64,000 nt of DNA, from assembly GCF_007474545.1 (NCBI RefSeq), contig NZ_VKOG01000001.1, positions 248,001 to 312,000 on the forward strand. Direction: 5' to 3'. The notes under the pieces are model-generated. The model was given only the letters and a program-made list of their open reading frames with translations. It was not told where the DNA came from and did not search any database. Positions 1-8,707 of this stretch are shown piece after piece (the first letter of the stretch is position 1; every line of letters starts with the position of its first letter). Position numbers and translations under genes: made by a program. Source of the stretch: Chryseobacterium binzhouense (lineage in GTDB: Bacteria > Bacteroidota > Bacteroidia > Flavobacteriales > Weeksellaceae).

Positions 1-1047
1 GATCCTGCGGATAAGGTAAGCGATGAGCAGTTTACGGATATGGCTCAGGAGTATATGGAACGTATGGGGTACGGCAATCAGCCCTATATTGTTTTCAAAC
101 ATACCGATATAGACCGCACGCATATCCACATCATTTCGACCTGCGTGGGAATTGACGGCAAGAAAATCCCCGATGATTACGACCACCCGCGCTCAATGGC
201 TATCTGTAGGGATTTGGAAACTAAATATAACCTGAACAAAGCCGTCGAGCAGGAGCAGAAAAAAGTCAACAAAGTTTTTAAGCCTGTAAATCATAAAAAC
301 GGAGACATCAAAAGTCAGATTGCTTCCGTAGTAAGGCATCTACCCAAGTATTATAGCTATTCTACTATGGGTAGTTACAATGCGTTACTTTCCCTTTTCA
401 ATATCACAGCGGAAGAAGTCAAAGGCGAGCGAAACGGTCAAACTGTAAACGGATTGGTTTATATGGCATTAGATGAGAACGGATACAAGGTAAGTAATCC
501 GTTCAAAGCATCACTTTTCGGAAAAGATGCAGGAGTAACACAGCTTCAAAAACATTTTGAACAGTCCAAAGAAAAAATGAAAACTAATCCTGCTAGCTCT
601 GTCCTAAAGAATACCATTGAATTGGCTATACATACTACAAACAGCGAAACGGATTTTAAAAAGCAACTTGTAGAGCAGGGTATTAATACCGTTGTCCGCA
701 GGAACGAAAGCGGACGGATTTATGGTATCACGTTCATCGACCACGAAAGCCGAAGTGTTTGGAACGGTTCAACTTTAGATAGAAACCTATCAGCAAATAT
801 GTTTAACGATTGTTGGAACAACGGAAACAAAACCGAACTAAAAATACAGGACAGCCCTGTTTCCAATACAAACACATTAGACAGCCAACCGACCAAAGAC
901 CTTTTCGAGTTCATTACACAGGAACATTCGCAGAGTTCTGATTTGGGATTATTTAATCTCTTACCCGATACACAAGGCGAGGATTACGAAGAAGAGCAGT
1001 TTGCCAACCGTATGAAGATGAAAAGGAAGAAAGGGAGAAAGATGTAA
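1..1047 (+). CDS. Relaxase / mobilization nuclease (MobB type), 5' end outside window
   Basis: Relaxase that would nick the origin of transfer and stay attached to the DNA strand during conjugation. The frame is open from base 1, so the N-terminus with the expected catalytic tyrosine is missing; the first ATG in view (base 40) is internal. About 348 residues are visible. Near the visible N-terminus is the segment DIDRTHIHII, the histidine-rich metal-binding motif (HxH) of relaxases, on a hydrophobic strand. The middle of the protein is charged and probably helical, and the C-terminus is strongly basic (MKMKRKKGRKM). In Bacteroidota elements a relaxase of this family is often followed by a coupling-protein gene; here it is followed directly by defence genes. 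The family call is firm and the subfamily is inferred. Confidence 0.85.
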   Translation, partial: DPADKVSDEQFTDMAQEYMERMGYGNQPYIVFKHTDIDRTHIHIISTCVGIDGKKIPDDYDHPRSMAICRDLETKYNLNKAVEQEQKKVNKVFKPVNHKNGDIKSQIASVVRHLPKYYSYSTMGSYNALLSLFNITAEEVKGERNGQTVNGLVYMALDENGYKVSNPFKASLFGKDAGVTQLQKHFEQSKEKMKTNPASSVLKNTIELAIHTTNSETDFKKQLVEQGINTVVRRNESGRIYGITFIDHESRSVWNGSTLDRNLSANMFNDCWNNGNKTELKIQDSPVSNTNTLDSQPTKDLFEFITQEHSQSSDLGLFNLLPDTQGEDYEEEQFANRMKMKRKKGRKM

Positions 1048-1140
1048 CATACTTCTCTATTTTCGTGTTTCAAAATATCTTAAACACTATCAGCTTATTA
1101 TATTTTTTTATCTCGAAAAATGAGATATTAATGATATAAA

Positions 1141-1173
1141 GACTAAATTAGCCAACTGGAACTATTTAGAGTT
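1141..1173 (+). promoter_or_regulatory. Candidate controller-protein operator upstream of the XRE gene
   Basis: Immediately before the ATG at 1174 are two short dyads: GACT-AAATT-AGCC (1141-1153) and AACT-ATTTAG-AGTT (1160-1173). Their shape resembles the C-boxes bound by controller proteins of restriction-modification systems, which regulate their own operon. The match is by eye and the first dyad is imperfect. A further dyad, ATCTC-GAAAAAT-GAGAT, lies near 1110-1127. Confidence 0.3.
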
Positions 1174-1392
1174 ATGAATAGAATTAAAGAAGTTTTGGAA
1201 GAAAAAGGTATCAAACAAAAATGGCTTGCCGAGCAACTTGGTAAGAGTTATAATATGGTAAATTCCTATACTCAAAATAGACAACAACCCAGATTGGAAA
1301 TTCTATTTGAAATAGCAAAAATATTGGATGTTGAGCCTAAAGAATTATTGACAGAAATAAAAGTAAGTAAAACTCCTGCAAAACTTTCATAG
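1174..1392 (+). CDS. XRE-family helix-turn-helix regulator (probable R-M controller)
   Basis: A 72-residue protein that is essentially a single Cro/C1-type helix-turn-helix domain (residues about 3-60). The recognition-helix region is WLAEQLGKSYNMVNSYTQN, followed by the typical PRLEILFEIAKILDV helix pair. It sits 9 bp upstream of the C5-cytosine methyltransferase gene. Small XRE proteins in that position usually act as controller (C) proteins that delay restriction until the host DNA is methylated. The role in this operon is inferred from position; the fold assignment is clear. Confidence 0.85.
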   Translation: MNRIKEVLEEKGIKQKWLAEQLGKSYNMVNSYTQNRQQPRLEILFEIAKILDVEPKELLTEIKVSKTPAKLS

Positions 1393-1401
1393 ATAGTAGA
1401 A

Positions 1402-2712
1402 ATGAGAATGGAATTAGATTTAGTAGAAAAGATATCATTAGAGGAAATTAATGGCAAAACCTATAAAATAAGGTTAATTGAAAGCCTTGATTATGGGAAA
1501 GCATCATTAACGCATTATTTACATAATAGCACTAATGGAGTCTCAAAATACTACAAAAAAAGTGCACATTTGTACTTAAAACATTTATTAGAGTTAAAAT
1601 ATCCTGAGGTTGAAATCACTAATACTGTTGCGGAAAACGCTATGCAGTATTTGCTATTTAATTATAGGATTGAAGATATACCTTTTCCTTCTCCTAAAGA
1701 ACCCAAATTTAGATTTATTGATTTGTTTGCAGGAATTGGTGGATTCAGATTAGCCAGTCAAAATCTTGGTGGAAATTGTGTTTTTTCGAGTGAATGGGAT
1801 GAATTTGCTCAAAAAACTTATGAATCCAATTTTGGAGAATCGCCATTCGGAGATATAACAAAAAGTGAAACTAAAAAGTTTATTCCGAAAAATTATGAAC
1901 TTTTATGTGCTGGATTTCCCTGTCAGCCTTTTAGTTACGCAGGTCTAAAGCAAGGGTTCGACGAAACAAGAGGAACACTATTTTTTGATATTTTAGAAAT
2001 ATTGAAAAATACTACTCCTAAGATGTTTTTATTAGAGAATGTCAAAGGTCTTAAGTCTCACGATGGCGGAAAAACACTAAAAGTAATTGAAAACTCACTT
2101 ACGGAATTAGGGTATACCATAAAATGGGAAATACTAAACAGCTATGATTTCGGATTACCTCAATATCGTGAAAGATGGTATTGTGTAGGATTTAGAGATA
2201 AAGTTAATTTTGAATTTCCTAAAGGAAATAAGAGAGGTGCAAAAATTAAATCCATTATAGACACCGAAGCAAATAAAGATAATAAATTGAAATTAACCCT
2301 CTTTGAGATTGAGCGAATAGAATTTCACTTTAAATCAAATGAAGAGCGTGTTCAACACGATAACTCAAAATATAAGCCCAATACAAAAAAAGGGAAACAC
2401 GGTGTTTTTTCATATCAAAAGCCTGATGGGGCTTTAAGATTTCATATTGGAGATGTAGCTAAAACACAAATACAAGAGGCTTTCTATGCTTGTCAAGATA
2501 CCTATGCTCCTACAATTATTGCTAATAGAGTTCCCAAATTATGGGATTTACAAAGGAAATTATCAGTATTAGAAGCCCAACGCTTACAAGGCTATCCTGA
2601 TAACTTTAAATTCCCTGTTTCGGACAATCAAGCGTATAAACAACTCGGGAATTCCGTTGCAGTTCCAGTATTAGAAGCAATAATCAAAAAAATGTTAGAA
2701 ACAATTAAATAG
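1402..2712 (+). CDS. DNA (cytosine-5-)-methyltransferase of a type II R-M system
   Basis: A 436-residue C5-cytosine methyltransferase that should protect host DNA from the restriction genes downstream. Motif I is FIDLFAGIGGFR at about 105-116. Motif IV is PCQPFS with the catalytic cysteine at residue 174. ENVKGL (motif VI) lies near 213, and RLQGYPDNF and YKQLGNSVAVPV (motifs IX-X) lie at the C-terminus. An extension of about 100 residues precedes motif I and is not recognised. An in-frame ATG also exists two codons after the start used here. It is followed after 5 bp by the McrB-like gene. LlaJI, the prototype of this restriction pair, uses two such methylases; only one is present here. Confidence 0.95.
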   Translation: MRMELDLVEKISLEEINGKTYKIRLIESLDYGKASLTHYLHNSTNGVSKYYKKSAHLYLKHLLELKYPEVEITNTVAENAMQYLLFNYRIEDIPFPSPKEPKFRFIDLFAGIGGFRLASQNLGGNCVFSSEWDEFAQKTYESNFGESPFGDITKSETKKFIPKNYELLCAGFPCQPFSYAGLKQGFDETRGTLFFDILEILKNTTPKMFLLENVKGLKSHDGGKTLKVIENSLTELGYTIKWEILNSYDFGLPQYRERWYCVGFRDKVNFEFPKGNKRGAKIKSIIDTEANKDNKLKLTLFEIERIEFHFKSNEERVQHDNSKYKPNTKKGKHGVFSYQKPDGALRFHIGDVAKTQIQEAFYACQDTYAPTIIANRVPKLWDLQRKLSVLEAQRLQGYPDNFKFPVSDNQAYKQLGNSVAVPVLEAIIKKMLETIK

Positions 2713-2717
2713 AAAGG

Positions 2718-4397
2718 ATGAAGTATTTATCACAATCAACGATTTTCGAATCTTGGAAAAGCATTATTGAGCAAGGGGAGACAAGCCGAGCTTCTTTAAA
2801 TAAATTCTTTGGAATACTTGAAATTTTAAAACATTTGAATATTGAAACAGGAAATCCAGTTGAATCAAATTATCAATATAATGTCTTTTCTAGTCAATTG
2901 TCTAGTTCTTTACAAGACAAATTCTTTTTTGATGAAAATAACAAAAAGAATTTTGCTTCACAAGATACACTAAACATTATATTTCCAAATGATTGGGCTT
3001 CTAATACTTTTCAAATCTTATTGAAAAATAATCAACTTCCGTTAAACAATATCGCTTGCGTTTGTTTACAGAACGAGGAGTTTGACGATAATTTTTCCGA
3101 ACAAGATGTAATTGAGAGATTTCTCAATATTTATCATCTAGCTGATGTAACTAATATTTTCTTTACAAATGAAAATGAGGTGAATATTGAGTTTTCATCT
3201 TCTATATTGGACAGAAACTCTTTATTCTCAGATTTAAAAAATCATTTCAATATTACAGATAATTCAAAATTTACATTAGGATTTGATAGCAGTCTTATTA
3301 CTGCGAATCCAGGTGAATTAACAAGAGGTCCATTTATTCAACCACTTTATTCAGGACAGGAAAATCTAAAATGTTTATTAATAGCTAATTTTAATATCAC
3401 AGAATATTATAAAATAGGCAAAACAGAAAATTCTGTTGCGGATAACTTCAGTAGTGAAACTCCATTATCTCATCAAATCATTTTCTATGGTTCTCCCGGA
3501 ACAGGAAAAAGTAGAGAAATAGAAATGAGAACAAATGGTCATAATCGAACAAGAACAACATTCCACCCTGAAACAGATTATCATTCTTTTGTAGGAAGTT
3601 ATAAGCCTGTAATGGACGGACTCAACATCAAATATGAATTTGTTCCTCAAGCATTTACAAAAGCATATTGCAATGCTTGGCTAAATCCTGAACAGCCATA
3701 TTTTCTAATCATTGAAGAAATTAACAGGGGAAATTGTGCTCAAATTTTCGGAGACTTATTTCAATGTTTAGACAGGGATGATAACGGCTTTTCAAAGTAT
3801 GAAATCAATTGTGACAAGGATTTAGCAAATTATCTAAAATTTGTATTTGAAAGTTCTGCCAATACGGAAGCAGTGGAAAGCTACAAAGCAATAATTCAAA
3901 CAGAAGATTTTGATAAAATCATTCTGCCAAATAATCTTTACATTTTGGCTACGATGAACACTTCTGACCAATCTTTATTTCCAATGGATAGTGCATTCAA
4001 AAGACGTTGGGATTGGGAATTTGTACCAATCAATTATGATGATGCGAATTCATTAAACATCATTATCGGAGATAGTACATATAATTGGGGTAAATTTATT
4101 GAGAACATCAATCCGAAAATTAAAGAACTAACAGGTAGTGAAGATAAACAACTTGGAAACCGCTTTGTAAATCCTAAAGACAGAAACATAACGTTTGACC
4201 AATTCAGGTCTAAAGTCTTGTTTTATTTATGGTCAGAGGTTTACAAGGATGAATTTGGAACTCAGAGTTCAATTTTTAAATATGAACTTGAAGAAGATAA
4301 TCCAATAGATTTCCAATTTGGAGAGCTTTATAACGGAAATGCGACAAATCTTGTAAAAGCATTTTTGAAATTCAACGGATTAGAACCTGAACAATGA
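2718..4397 (+). CDS. McrB-like AAA+ GTPase, LlaJI-type restriction motor subunit
   Basis: A 559-residue protein with an N-terminal region of about 240 residues (probable DNA-recognition part, not recognised) and a C-terminal AAA+ module of the McrB family. Walker A is GSPGTGKS at 258-265. The Walker B segment is FLIIEEINRGN at 329-339. The sensor segment ATMNTSDQSLFPMD begins near 411 and is followed by FKRRWDWE, an arginine-finger-like stretch. These are hallmarks of the GTP-dependent McrB motor that translocates DNA for a McrC-type nuclease. Its stop codon overlaps the start of the next gene (ATGA), so the two subunits are probably translationally coupled. Confidence 0.9.
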   Translation: MKYLSQSTIFESWKSIIEQGETSRASLNKFFGILEILKHLNIETGNPVESNYQYNVFSSQLSSSLQDKFFFDENNKKNFASQDTLNIIFPNDWASNTFQILLKNNQLPLNNIACVCLQNEEFDDNFSEQDVIERFLNIYHLADVTNIFFTNENEVNIEFSSSILDRNSLFSDLKNHFNITDNSKFTLGFDSSLITANPGELTRGPFIQPLYSGQENLKCLLIANFNITEYYKIGKTENSVADNFSSETPLSHQIIFYGSPGTGKSREIEMRTNGHNRTRTTFHPETDYHSFVGSYKPVMDGLNIKYEFVPQAFTKAYCNAWLNPEQPYFLIIEEINRGNCAQIFGDLFQCLDRDDNGFSKYEINCDKDLANYLKFVFESSANTEAVESYKAIIQTEDFDKIILPNNLYILATMNTSDQSLFPMDSAFKRRWDWEFVPINYDDANSLNIIIGDSTYNWGKFIENINPKIKELTGSEDKQLGNRFVNPKDRNITFDQFRSKVLFYLWSEVYKDEFGTQSSIFKYELEEDNPIDFQFGELYNGNATNLVKAFLKFNGLEPEQ

Positions 4398-6055
4398 TAA
4401 TATTATTTGAAGAATATCATTACAAAACGGAATACCTCTCAAAATTTTTAACTGAAAGGTACTACTTTCCTATTAATGGTATTGAATCAAAAATCAACTT
4501 TGTTGGGTATTACTTCAATCCGCAGATAAATGAGGAAAAAGGAGATGTTGTCATCATATTTCCAAAAGTTTTTATCAATGAACATAATCTAGCTTTTGAT
4601 GAGTTTACGCCAGAATCTTTAATCAATCCAACATTTGAAACAACACAAAGATTAACCGAAACAGGAAAAGACAAGCTGATTTTTGAAATTTCAACTTGGT
4701 TGTATCGAGCAATTCAGCAATTCAATAAAAGACATTTTTACAATTCGATTTCAGAGAATCAATTTATTAATCAAATTGTAACCAATTTGGATGAAAATTC
4801 AAGTACTGAGCTTGACATTATTTTAAGTTTATTGAGGTTTCATAAGGAAAATCAGGACTTATTTACATTCATTGCAAAAACAGCACACTCACAACAAAAC
4901 AAAATCAATTGGCACAAAACTATTAACAAGAAACAGCCAATTATTCATAATAACCAGCCAATTTATGTTGATTTAGCAACAACAAGAAAAAGAGTAAATG
5001 ATGACGAAGAGTTACTCATTCTTTTTTATTCAACGCTAAATCACATTAAAGAAAAGTATGCGTTTAATTTTCAAATTCCTCAAAACTACAACCTCATTAA
5101 AGGGCATCAATTTGAAACGGTTTTAAGAAGAGGGTGCAGATTGTTGAAAAATATTAAGTACAAATATTTTTCGGATAAAATGATTTGTCTATACAATTTG
5201 CTATTTACGTATTTTGAGCGAAGTGAAAGAACCCAATCTAAGAAACAAATAGAGGAAATTCTTCTAATCAAGGATTTCAATATCGTGTTTGAGGATATGA
5301 TTGATGACTTAATCGGAGATAGCACATTATTCCCTGAATTAAAAAATCACGCAGACGGAAAACAGGTTGACCATATTTATAAATACAAATCACTTCTAAT
5401 CGAAGATGAAATCTATTTCGTTGGAGACAGTAAATATTATAAACCTCAAAATAGCGTAGGGAAAAATTCAAAGGCAAAACAATTCACTTATGCCAGAAAT
5501 GTAATTCAGTACAATATTGATTTATTTAATAAAGGAGATTTAGACCATAGAATAAGATACAGAGAAAATGAAACAGAAGGGTATAACATAACTCCTAATT
5601 TTTTCATTTCTGCCTTTGTAAATAAAGATTTTGATTTTTCTAAATCGTATTTGAATGAGACAGGAAAACCAATAATGCAATTTCATTTCGAAAACCGACT
5701 TTTCGATAGGGATACGTTATTTGTTCAATCATACAACATCAATTTTTTGTTTGTACTTTCGGGCTATCTATCAAGAAATTCAACTTTGAAAAACAATTTT
5801 AAAAAAGATACGCAGAAAATATTCAGAGAAAAGTTAGTAGCTTTTATCAATGAAAAATATCAGTTTTATAAAGTCAAACCGATTGAAGAGAATTTCATCT
5901 ATAAACATTTTAAACTGCTAAATGGTAAGGTTTACAAACCATCACAACTTGAAAATCAACTGATTTTAGCCTTTGAAAAAGGCTCTGACATTGACGGAGT
6001 AATTTCACAAATTGAAGCTGAATTAGAAGAAAAATCGGTATATGTATTAGAATGA
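4394..6055 (+). CDS. McrC/LlaJI-like restriction endonuclease subunit
   Basis: A 553-residue partner of the McrB-like motor, starting within its stop codon. The nuclease core is recognisable as a PD-(D/E)xK fold: D326 in the segment KQVDHIYKY, then a strand ending in VGDSKYY with D345 and K347. The segment before it (EDMIDDLIGDSTLFPELKNH) is typical of McrC/LlaJI-type nucleases. An N-terminal region of about 300 residues would bind the motor. Whether it cuts unmethylated sites (LlaJI-like) or methylated ones (McrBC-like) is inferred from the cognate methylase upstream, which favours the LlaJI-like mode. The motif reading is solid; the subfamily is inferred. Confidence 0.8.
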   Translation: MIILFEEYHYKTEYLSKFLTERYYFPINGIESKINFVGYYFNPQINEEKGDVVIIFPKVFINEHNLAFDEFTPESLINPTFETTQRLTETGKDKLIFEISTWLYRAIQQFNKRHFYNSISENQFINQIVTNLDENSSTELDIILSLLRFHKENQDLFTFIAKTAHSQQNKINWHKTINKKQPIIHNNQPIYVDLATTRKRVNDDEELLILFYSTLNHIKEKYAFNFQIPQNYNLIKGHQFETVLRRGCRLLKNIKYKYFSDKMICLYNLLFTYFERSERTQSKKQIEEILLIKDFNIVFEDMIDDLIGDSTLFPELKNHADGKQVDHIYKYKSLLIEDEIYFVGDSKYYKPQNSVGKNSKAKQFTYARNVIQYNIDLFNKGDLDHRIRYRENETEGYNITPNFFISAFVNKDFDFSKSYLNETGKPIMQFHFENRLFDRDTLFVQSYNINFLFVLSGYLSRNSTLKNNFKKDTQKIFREKLVAFINEKYQFYKVKPIEENFIYKHFKLLNGKVYKPSQLENQLILAFEKGSDIDGVISQIEAELEEKSVYVLE

Positions 6056-6124
6056 AAATAATTTAAAAATCAAATGGTTACAAGAATAAAAAAATATTAA
6101 ATTGGGTCAAATATAAATAGCATT

Positions 6125-6703
6125 ATGAAACCAAAATTATTAACAGCAATATTACTTTTTATAAGTGCTTATTCGCCCTTGTTCCTGATTTTGGCAGTGA
6201 AGGATTTTGATTTTAATTGTTCATATCATTTTAAGCACCCAATTGCAATTTATACTATGCTCGGCATTGCTTTATTGAGTGTATTATTGTTATTTCTTAC
6301 GGTTGCTTCCACAAAGAGGGGTAATATGCCTGTAAAGATAAAATCAGTTAAGAACCGTTCTGTTGATTTAATCAATTATACTATCCCTTATATAGTTTCC
6401 TTTTTCAGTTTTGATCTATCTAAAATCGAAGATATGATTTCATTAAGTATTTTCTTATTATTAATGCTGTTGCTAACAATCAAAAGTAAATCCGTTTTTA
6501 TGAATCCTATCTTATTATTAGCTGGCTATAACCTTTATGATTTAGAATATGAGTTTGACGGCAAAACTTGCTCAACCATCGTAATAAGCAAAGAGGAAAT
6601 GTATACCGATGAACGTTTTTACATACGAAGCCTAACCAGATTTTTATATATAGTAATAGAAAAGAAAATTAATAATAATGCTAACGATGAGACAGAAATT
6701 TAG
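6125..6703 (+). CDS. kwaA: Kiwa anti-phage protein KwaA
   Basis: A 192-residue membrane protein with four predicted helices (about residues 5-26, 39-61, 80-96 and 103-135) and a soluble C-terminal tail of about 55 residues ending in a basic/asparagine-rich stretch. On its own it would be hard to name. The overlapping next gene is a clear DUF4868 protein, and the pair of a four-helix membrane protein plus DUF4868 defines the Kiwa system, in which KwaA is the membrane sensor of phage infection. Size and topology fit KwaA. The gene overlaps kwaB by 26 bp. It lies 69 bp after the restriction gene and may have its own promoter. Confidence 0.8.
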   Translation: MKPKLLTAILLFISAYSPLFLILAVKDFDFNCSYHFKHPIAIYTMLGIALLSVLLLFLTVASTKRGNMPVKIKSVKNRSVDLINYTIPYIVSFFSFDLSKIEDMISLSIFLLLMLLLTIKSKSVFMNPILLLAGYNLYDLEYEFDGKTCSTIVISKEEMYTDERFYIRSLTRFLYIVIEKKINNNANDETEI

Positions 6704-7619
6704 AGCATTAAAAGACCTTGATTTACAAAATGCTGATGTGTCGTTAGCAATTGTTAAGGAGTATAAAAAGAATAGAGAATCTAAGTATATGGTTAATTAC
6801 GTACAAATTAACCCCAATTTAGAAACTCGTTTACGGAACATTGTAACTCGTAAAATAAATTCAGCAAATACATTTGAAGACTACACCTTTGATTGTCCTG
6901 AACCAGAAGAAGACCAAGTAAGAGCAATCAATTATGAAGAAACAGACTTTTACAGGATATTCGAGCAATTACAAGATTTAAATCCTGAAGAAGACATAAT
7001 AGAAAACATTGAAGAACTTGTTAAAGCAAAAGCCTATTTAATTATACTACGCAATGAAGAAGGAATTCAGGTTGTAGGGTTTAAGACATTACCTGAAAAC
7101 TGGAAAATGAAACGAGACCGAGGATTAATTCCTCTTCTTTACAGAGAAAACCGTTTTGAAGATTTAGAAGAAGAAAATGTTTTCAGTATATCTTCTTTTG
7201 TTGACTTGATTTATTTCAATGAAGCACTTTTTATTCTTTCAAAGAAGAATTTTGAGAGCGGACTTAATTTCCGTAATGGAATGTTAGCAAAAGCAGATGA
7301 ATTATATCAAGAAGTTCGGGAAATCAATCTATTTGTCAATATAGAAATTCTTACTAATAGGGTTGGTAATAATCAACGTTACTTACGAAAAATAGCCACT
7401 ATAAAAAATTTAGGCTATTATCAAAACAATGATTACTTACAACGTCTCAGATTAATTAGCCAACAAAGAAATTGGGGAATTGAATTTCAAGAGGGACAAA
7501 TTGTAATTACAGAGGAAACACTAGATGCTGTACTTACGTTATTACAAAATAAAAGACTGCATTCAGAATTAACGGATGAAACTTTTGATGTTGATAGCGC
7601 TAAACGTTTAGAAATGTAG
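6678..7619 (+). CDS. kwaB: Kiwa effector KwaB (DUF4868 protein)
   Basis: A 313-residue soluble protein of the DUF4868 family. Family hallmarks are the central segment ENRFEDLEEENVFSIS followed by VDLIYFNEALFILSKKNFE, and the C-terminal segment LHSELTDETFDVDSAKRL. In Kiwa, KwaB works with membrane-bound KwaA and acts against incoming phage DNA. The start at 6678 gives MLTMRQKF; the ATG at 6687 is an equally good choice. Either way the gene begins inside kwaA, pointing to coupled translation. A hairpin follows at 7637-7669. Confidence 0.88.
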   Translation: MLTMRQKFRALKDLDLQNADVSLAIVKEYKKNRESKYMVNYVQINPNLETRLRNIVTRKINSANTFEDYTFDCPEPEEDQVRAINYEETDFYRIFEQLQDLNPEEDIIENIEELVKAKAYLIILRNEEGIQVVGFKTLPENWKMKRDRGLIPLLYRENRFEDLEEENVFSISSFVDLIYFNEALFILSKKNFESGLNFRNGMLAKADELYQEVREINLFVNIEILTNRVGNNQRYLRKIATIKNLGYYQNNDYLQRLRLISQQRNWGIEFQEGQIVITEETLDAVLTLLQNKRLHSELTDETFDVDSAKRLEM

Positions 7620-7636
7620 AGTTATAAAAAATATAT

Positions 7637-7669
7637 ACGACACATAGATTATTAAATTCAATGTGTCGT
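7637..7669 (+). terminator. Hairpin downstream of kwaB
   Basis: ACGACACAT at 7637-7645 is repeated in inverted form as ATGTGTCGT at 7661-7669, a perfect 9 bp stem with a 15-base loop, 17 bp after the kwaB stop. There is no good T-tract after it, so it may be a weak or factor-assisted terminator rather than a standard intrinsic one. Confidence 0.4.
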
Positions 7670-7684
7670 TATATGCTAAGTTTT

Positions 7685-7773
7685 GTATATTTGCTATGAG
7701 CTAACGGAAACACGTTGAAAAACAAAGCAATAAGCACCGTTACCAAATCGTTACCTGACTTTTTTGATAATCT
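7685..7773. other. Putative element terminus / attachment region
   Basis: Between the Kiwa hairpin and the truncated TPR gene lies GTATATTTGC (7685-7694). It differs by one base from the GTAANTTTGC core known for CTnDOT-type elements, but also reads as a plus-strand -7 box (TATATTTG, 7686-7693). About 35 bp further is a direct repeat GTTACC-(5 bp)-GTTACC, near 7739-7755, of the kind integrases bind as arm sites. These are suggestive only; the opposite end is not in the window. Confidence 0.25.
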
Positions 7774-8559
7774 TTATAAAAGCTTAGTATTCAGGCAATA
7801 CAGCTTTTTCCTGAAAACTTTAAAATAAATATCTCCCATTTGCACATTGCTTTCATATATAAATGGATATTTATATTTCTTGGAAAGACTTAAGGCTTTG
7901 TATATATAATATTTTGCTGAATCCTGAGTATTTTTTTTTTCAAAATAAAGAGCTAAAAGATTATACGTATTTATTTTGCTAGGATAGCTCTTTCCTACGT
8001 CTGCGGTTTTGAGATATTTCATTTTTTCATTAAGATAATAGTAGGAAGAGTCTAACATTCCTGCCCTACTGTATGCTACAGAAAGGTTTTCATCTACAAG
8101 GCTTTTTAAAAAAAGTCTGTCTTTTTTGCTCTTTTTAATTTGGGAAATATAGGCAAGTCCCTTTTTCTGCTCATCAATACAAAGCCTGAAATAGGATAAC
8201 GCTCCATATATCCTGCCTCTTATTCTGTGTATCTCAAACAATAAGAACGCATCTGCTTTGGTGTAGTCGTCCTTTTCTGCTGAGGCCAGATGTTCTAAAG
8301 CCTCTTTATTTTTTCCCAATCCGTGCAATGCCTGAGCAAGCCTTATCTTACTGTAGTTTTCTCCTTTATGATAATTTATTTTTTTACTTAATTCTAATGC
8401 TTTTTGCGCCAGATTTGCACTTTCTTTAACGTTGACTACAGCAAATTTTTGAAGTGCTGAATCAAGCAAAATTTCTACCTGCTTTTCACTTTCATTCTGC
8501 TGTGCGAATAAACCATTACCAAAACATAAAGTAATGAAAAAGAATAACATGAATTTCAT
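7774..8559 (-). CDS. TPR-repeat regulator, 3' end lost (truncated)
   Basis: A 261-residue secreted or membrane-targeted N-terminus (signal-like MKFMLFFFITLCFGNGLFA) followed by five to six tetratricopeptide repeats (about residues 25-245). In flavobacteria, proteins that begin this way usually run to 500-600 residues and end with a transmembrane helix, coiled coil and LuxR-type helix-turn-helix. Here the reading stops soon after a TPR segment (MGDIYFK) with an unrelated tail, VFRKKLYCLNTKLL, exactly where the mobile element begins. The gene has therefore probably lost its DNA-binding half. If expressed, the product would be a TPR-only fragment. Confidence 0.7.
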   Translation of the reverse strand: MKFMLFFFITLCFGNGLFAQQNESEKQVEILLDSALQKFAVVNVKESANLAQKALELSKKINYHKGENYSKIRLAQALHGLGKNKEALEHLASAEKDDYTKADAFLLFEIHRIRGRIYGALSYFRLCIDEQKKGLAYISQIKKSKKDRLFLKSLVDENLSVAYSRAGMLDSSYYYLNEKMKYLKTADVGKSYPSKINTYNLLALYFEKKNTQDSAKYYIYKALSLSKKYKYPFIYESNVQMGDIYFKVFRKKLYCLNTKLL

Positions 8560-8601
8560 AGTGACAGTTCTTTTTTCACAGACATCTGCATATTACATAA
8601 C

Positions 8602-8636
8602 AATAAAACATCATCAATTGTAAATGATGTTTTATT
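8602..8636 (-). terminator. Intrinsic terminator after the 8708 gene
   Basis: AATAAAACATCAT (8602-8614) and ATGATGTTTTATT (8624-8636) form a perfect 13 bp stem with a 9-base loop. The A-rich and T-rich flanks make it usable in both directions. It lies downstream of the minus-strand surface-protein gene. Confidence 0.65.
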
Positions 8637-8707
8637 AGTCTGATTAAATTTTATTGAATAATATAACCACCAGAAAATCAAATCAATTTCCTAATGGCGT
8701 ATGAGGT

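Larger units (their letters stand above)
1..7773. mobile_element. Right end of an integrative/mobilizable element with a defence cargo
   Basis: The stretch opens inside a conjugative relaxase and continues, all on the plus strand, with a restriction-modification set and a Kiwa pair. It stops where a minus-strand chromosomal TPR gene has lost its 3' end, near 7774. Genes on the far side are all minus-strand chromosomal surface-protein genes. The left end, and any integrase, lie outside the window, so the type of element (ICE or mobilizable island) is inferred from the relaxase and the broken gene only. The exact right boundary is not resolved and could lie anywhere from about 7690 to 7850. Confidence 0.6.
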
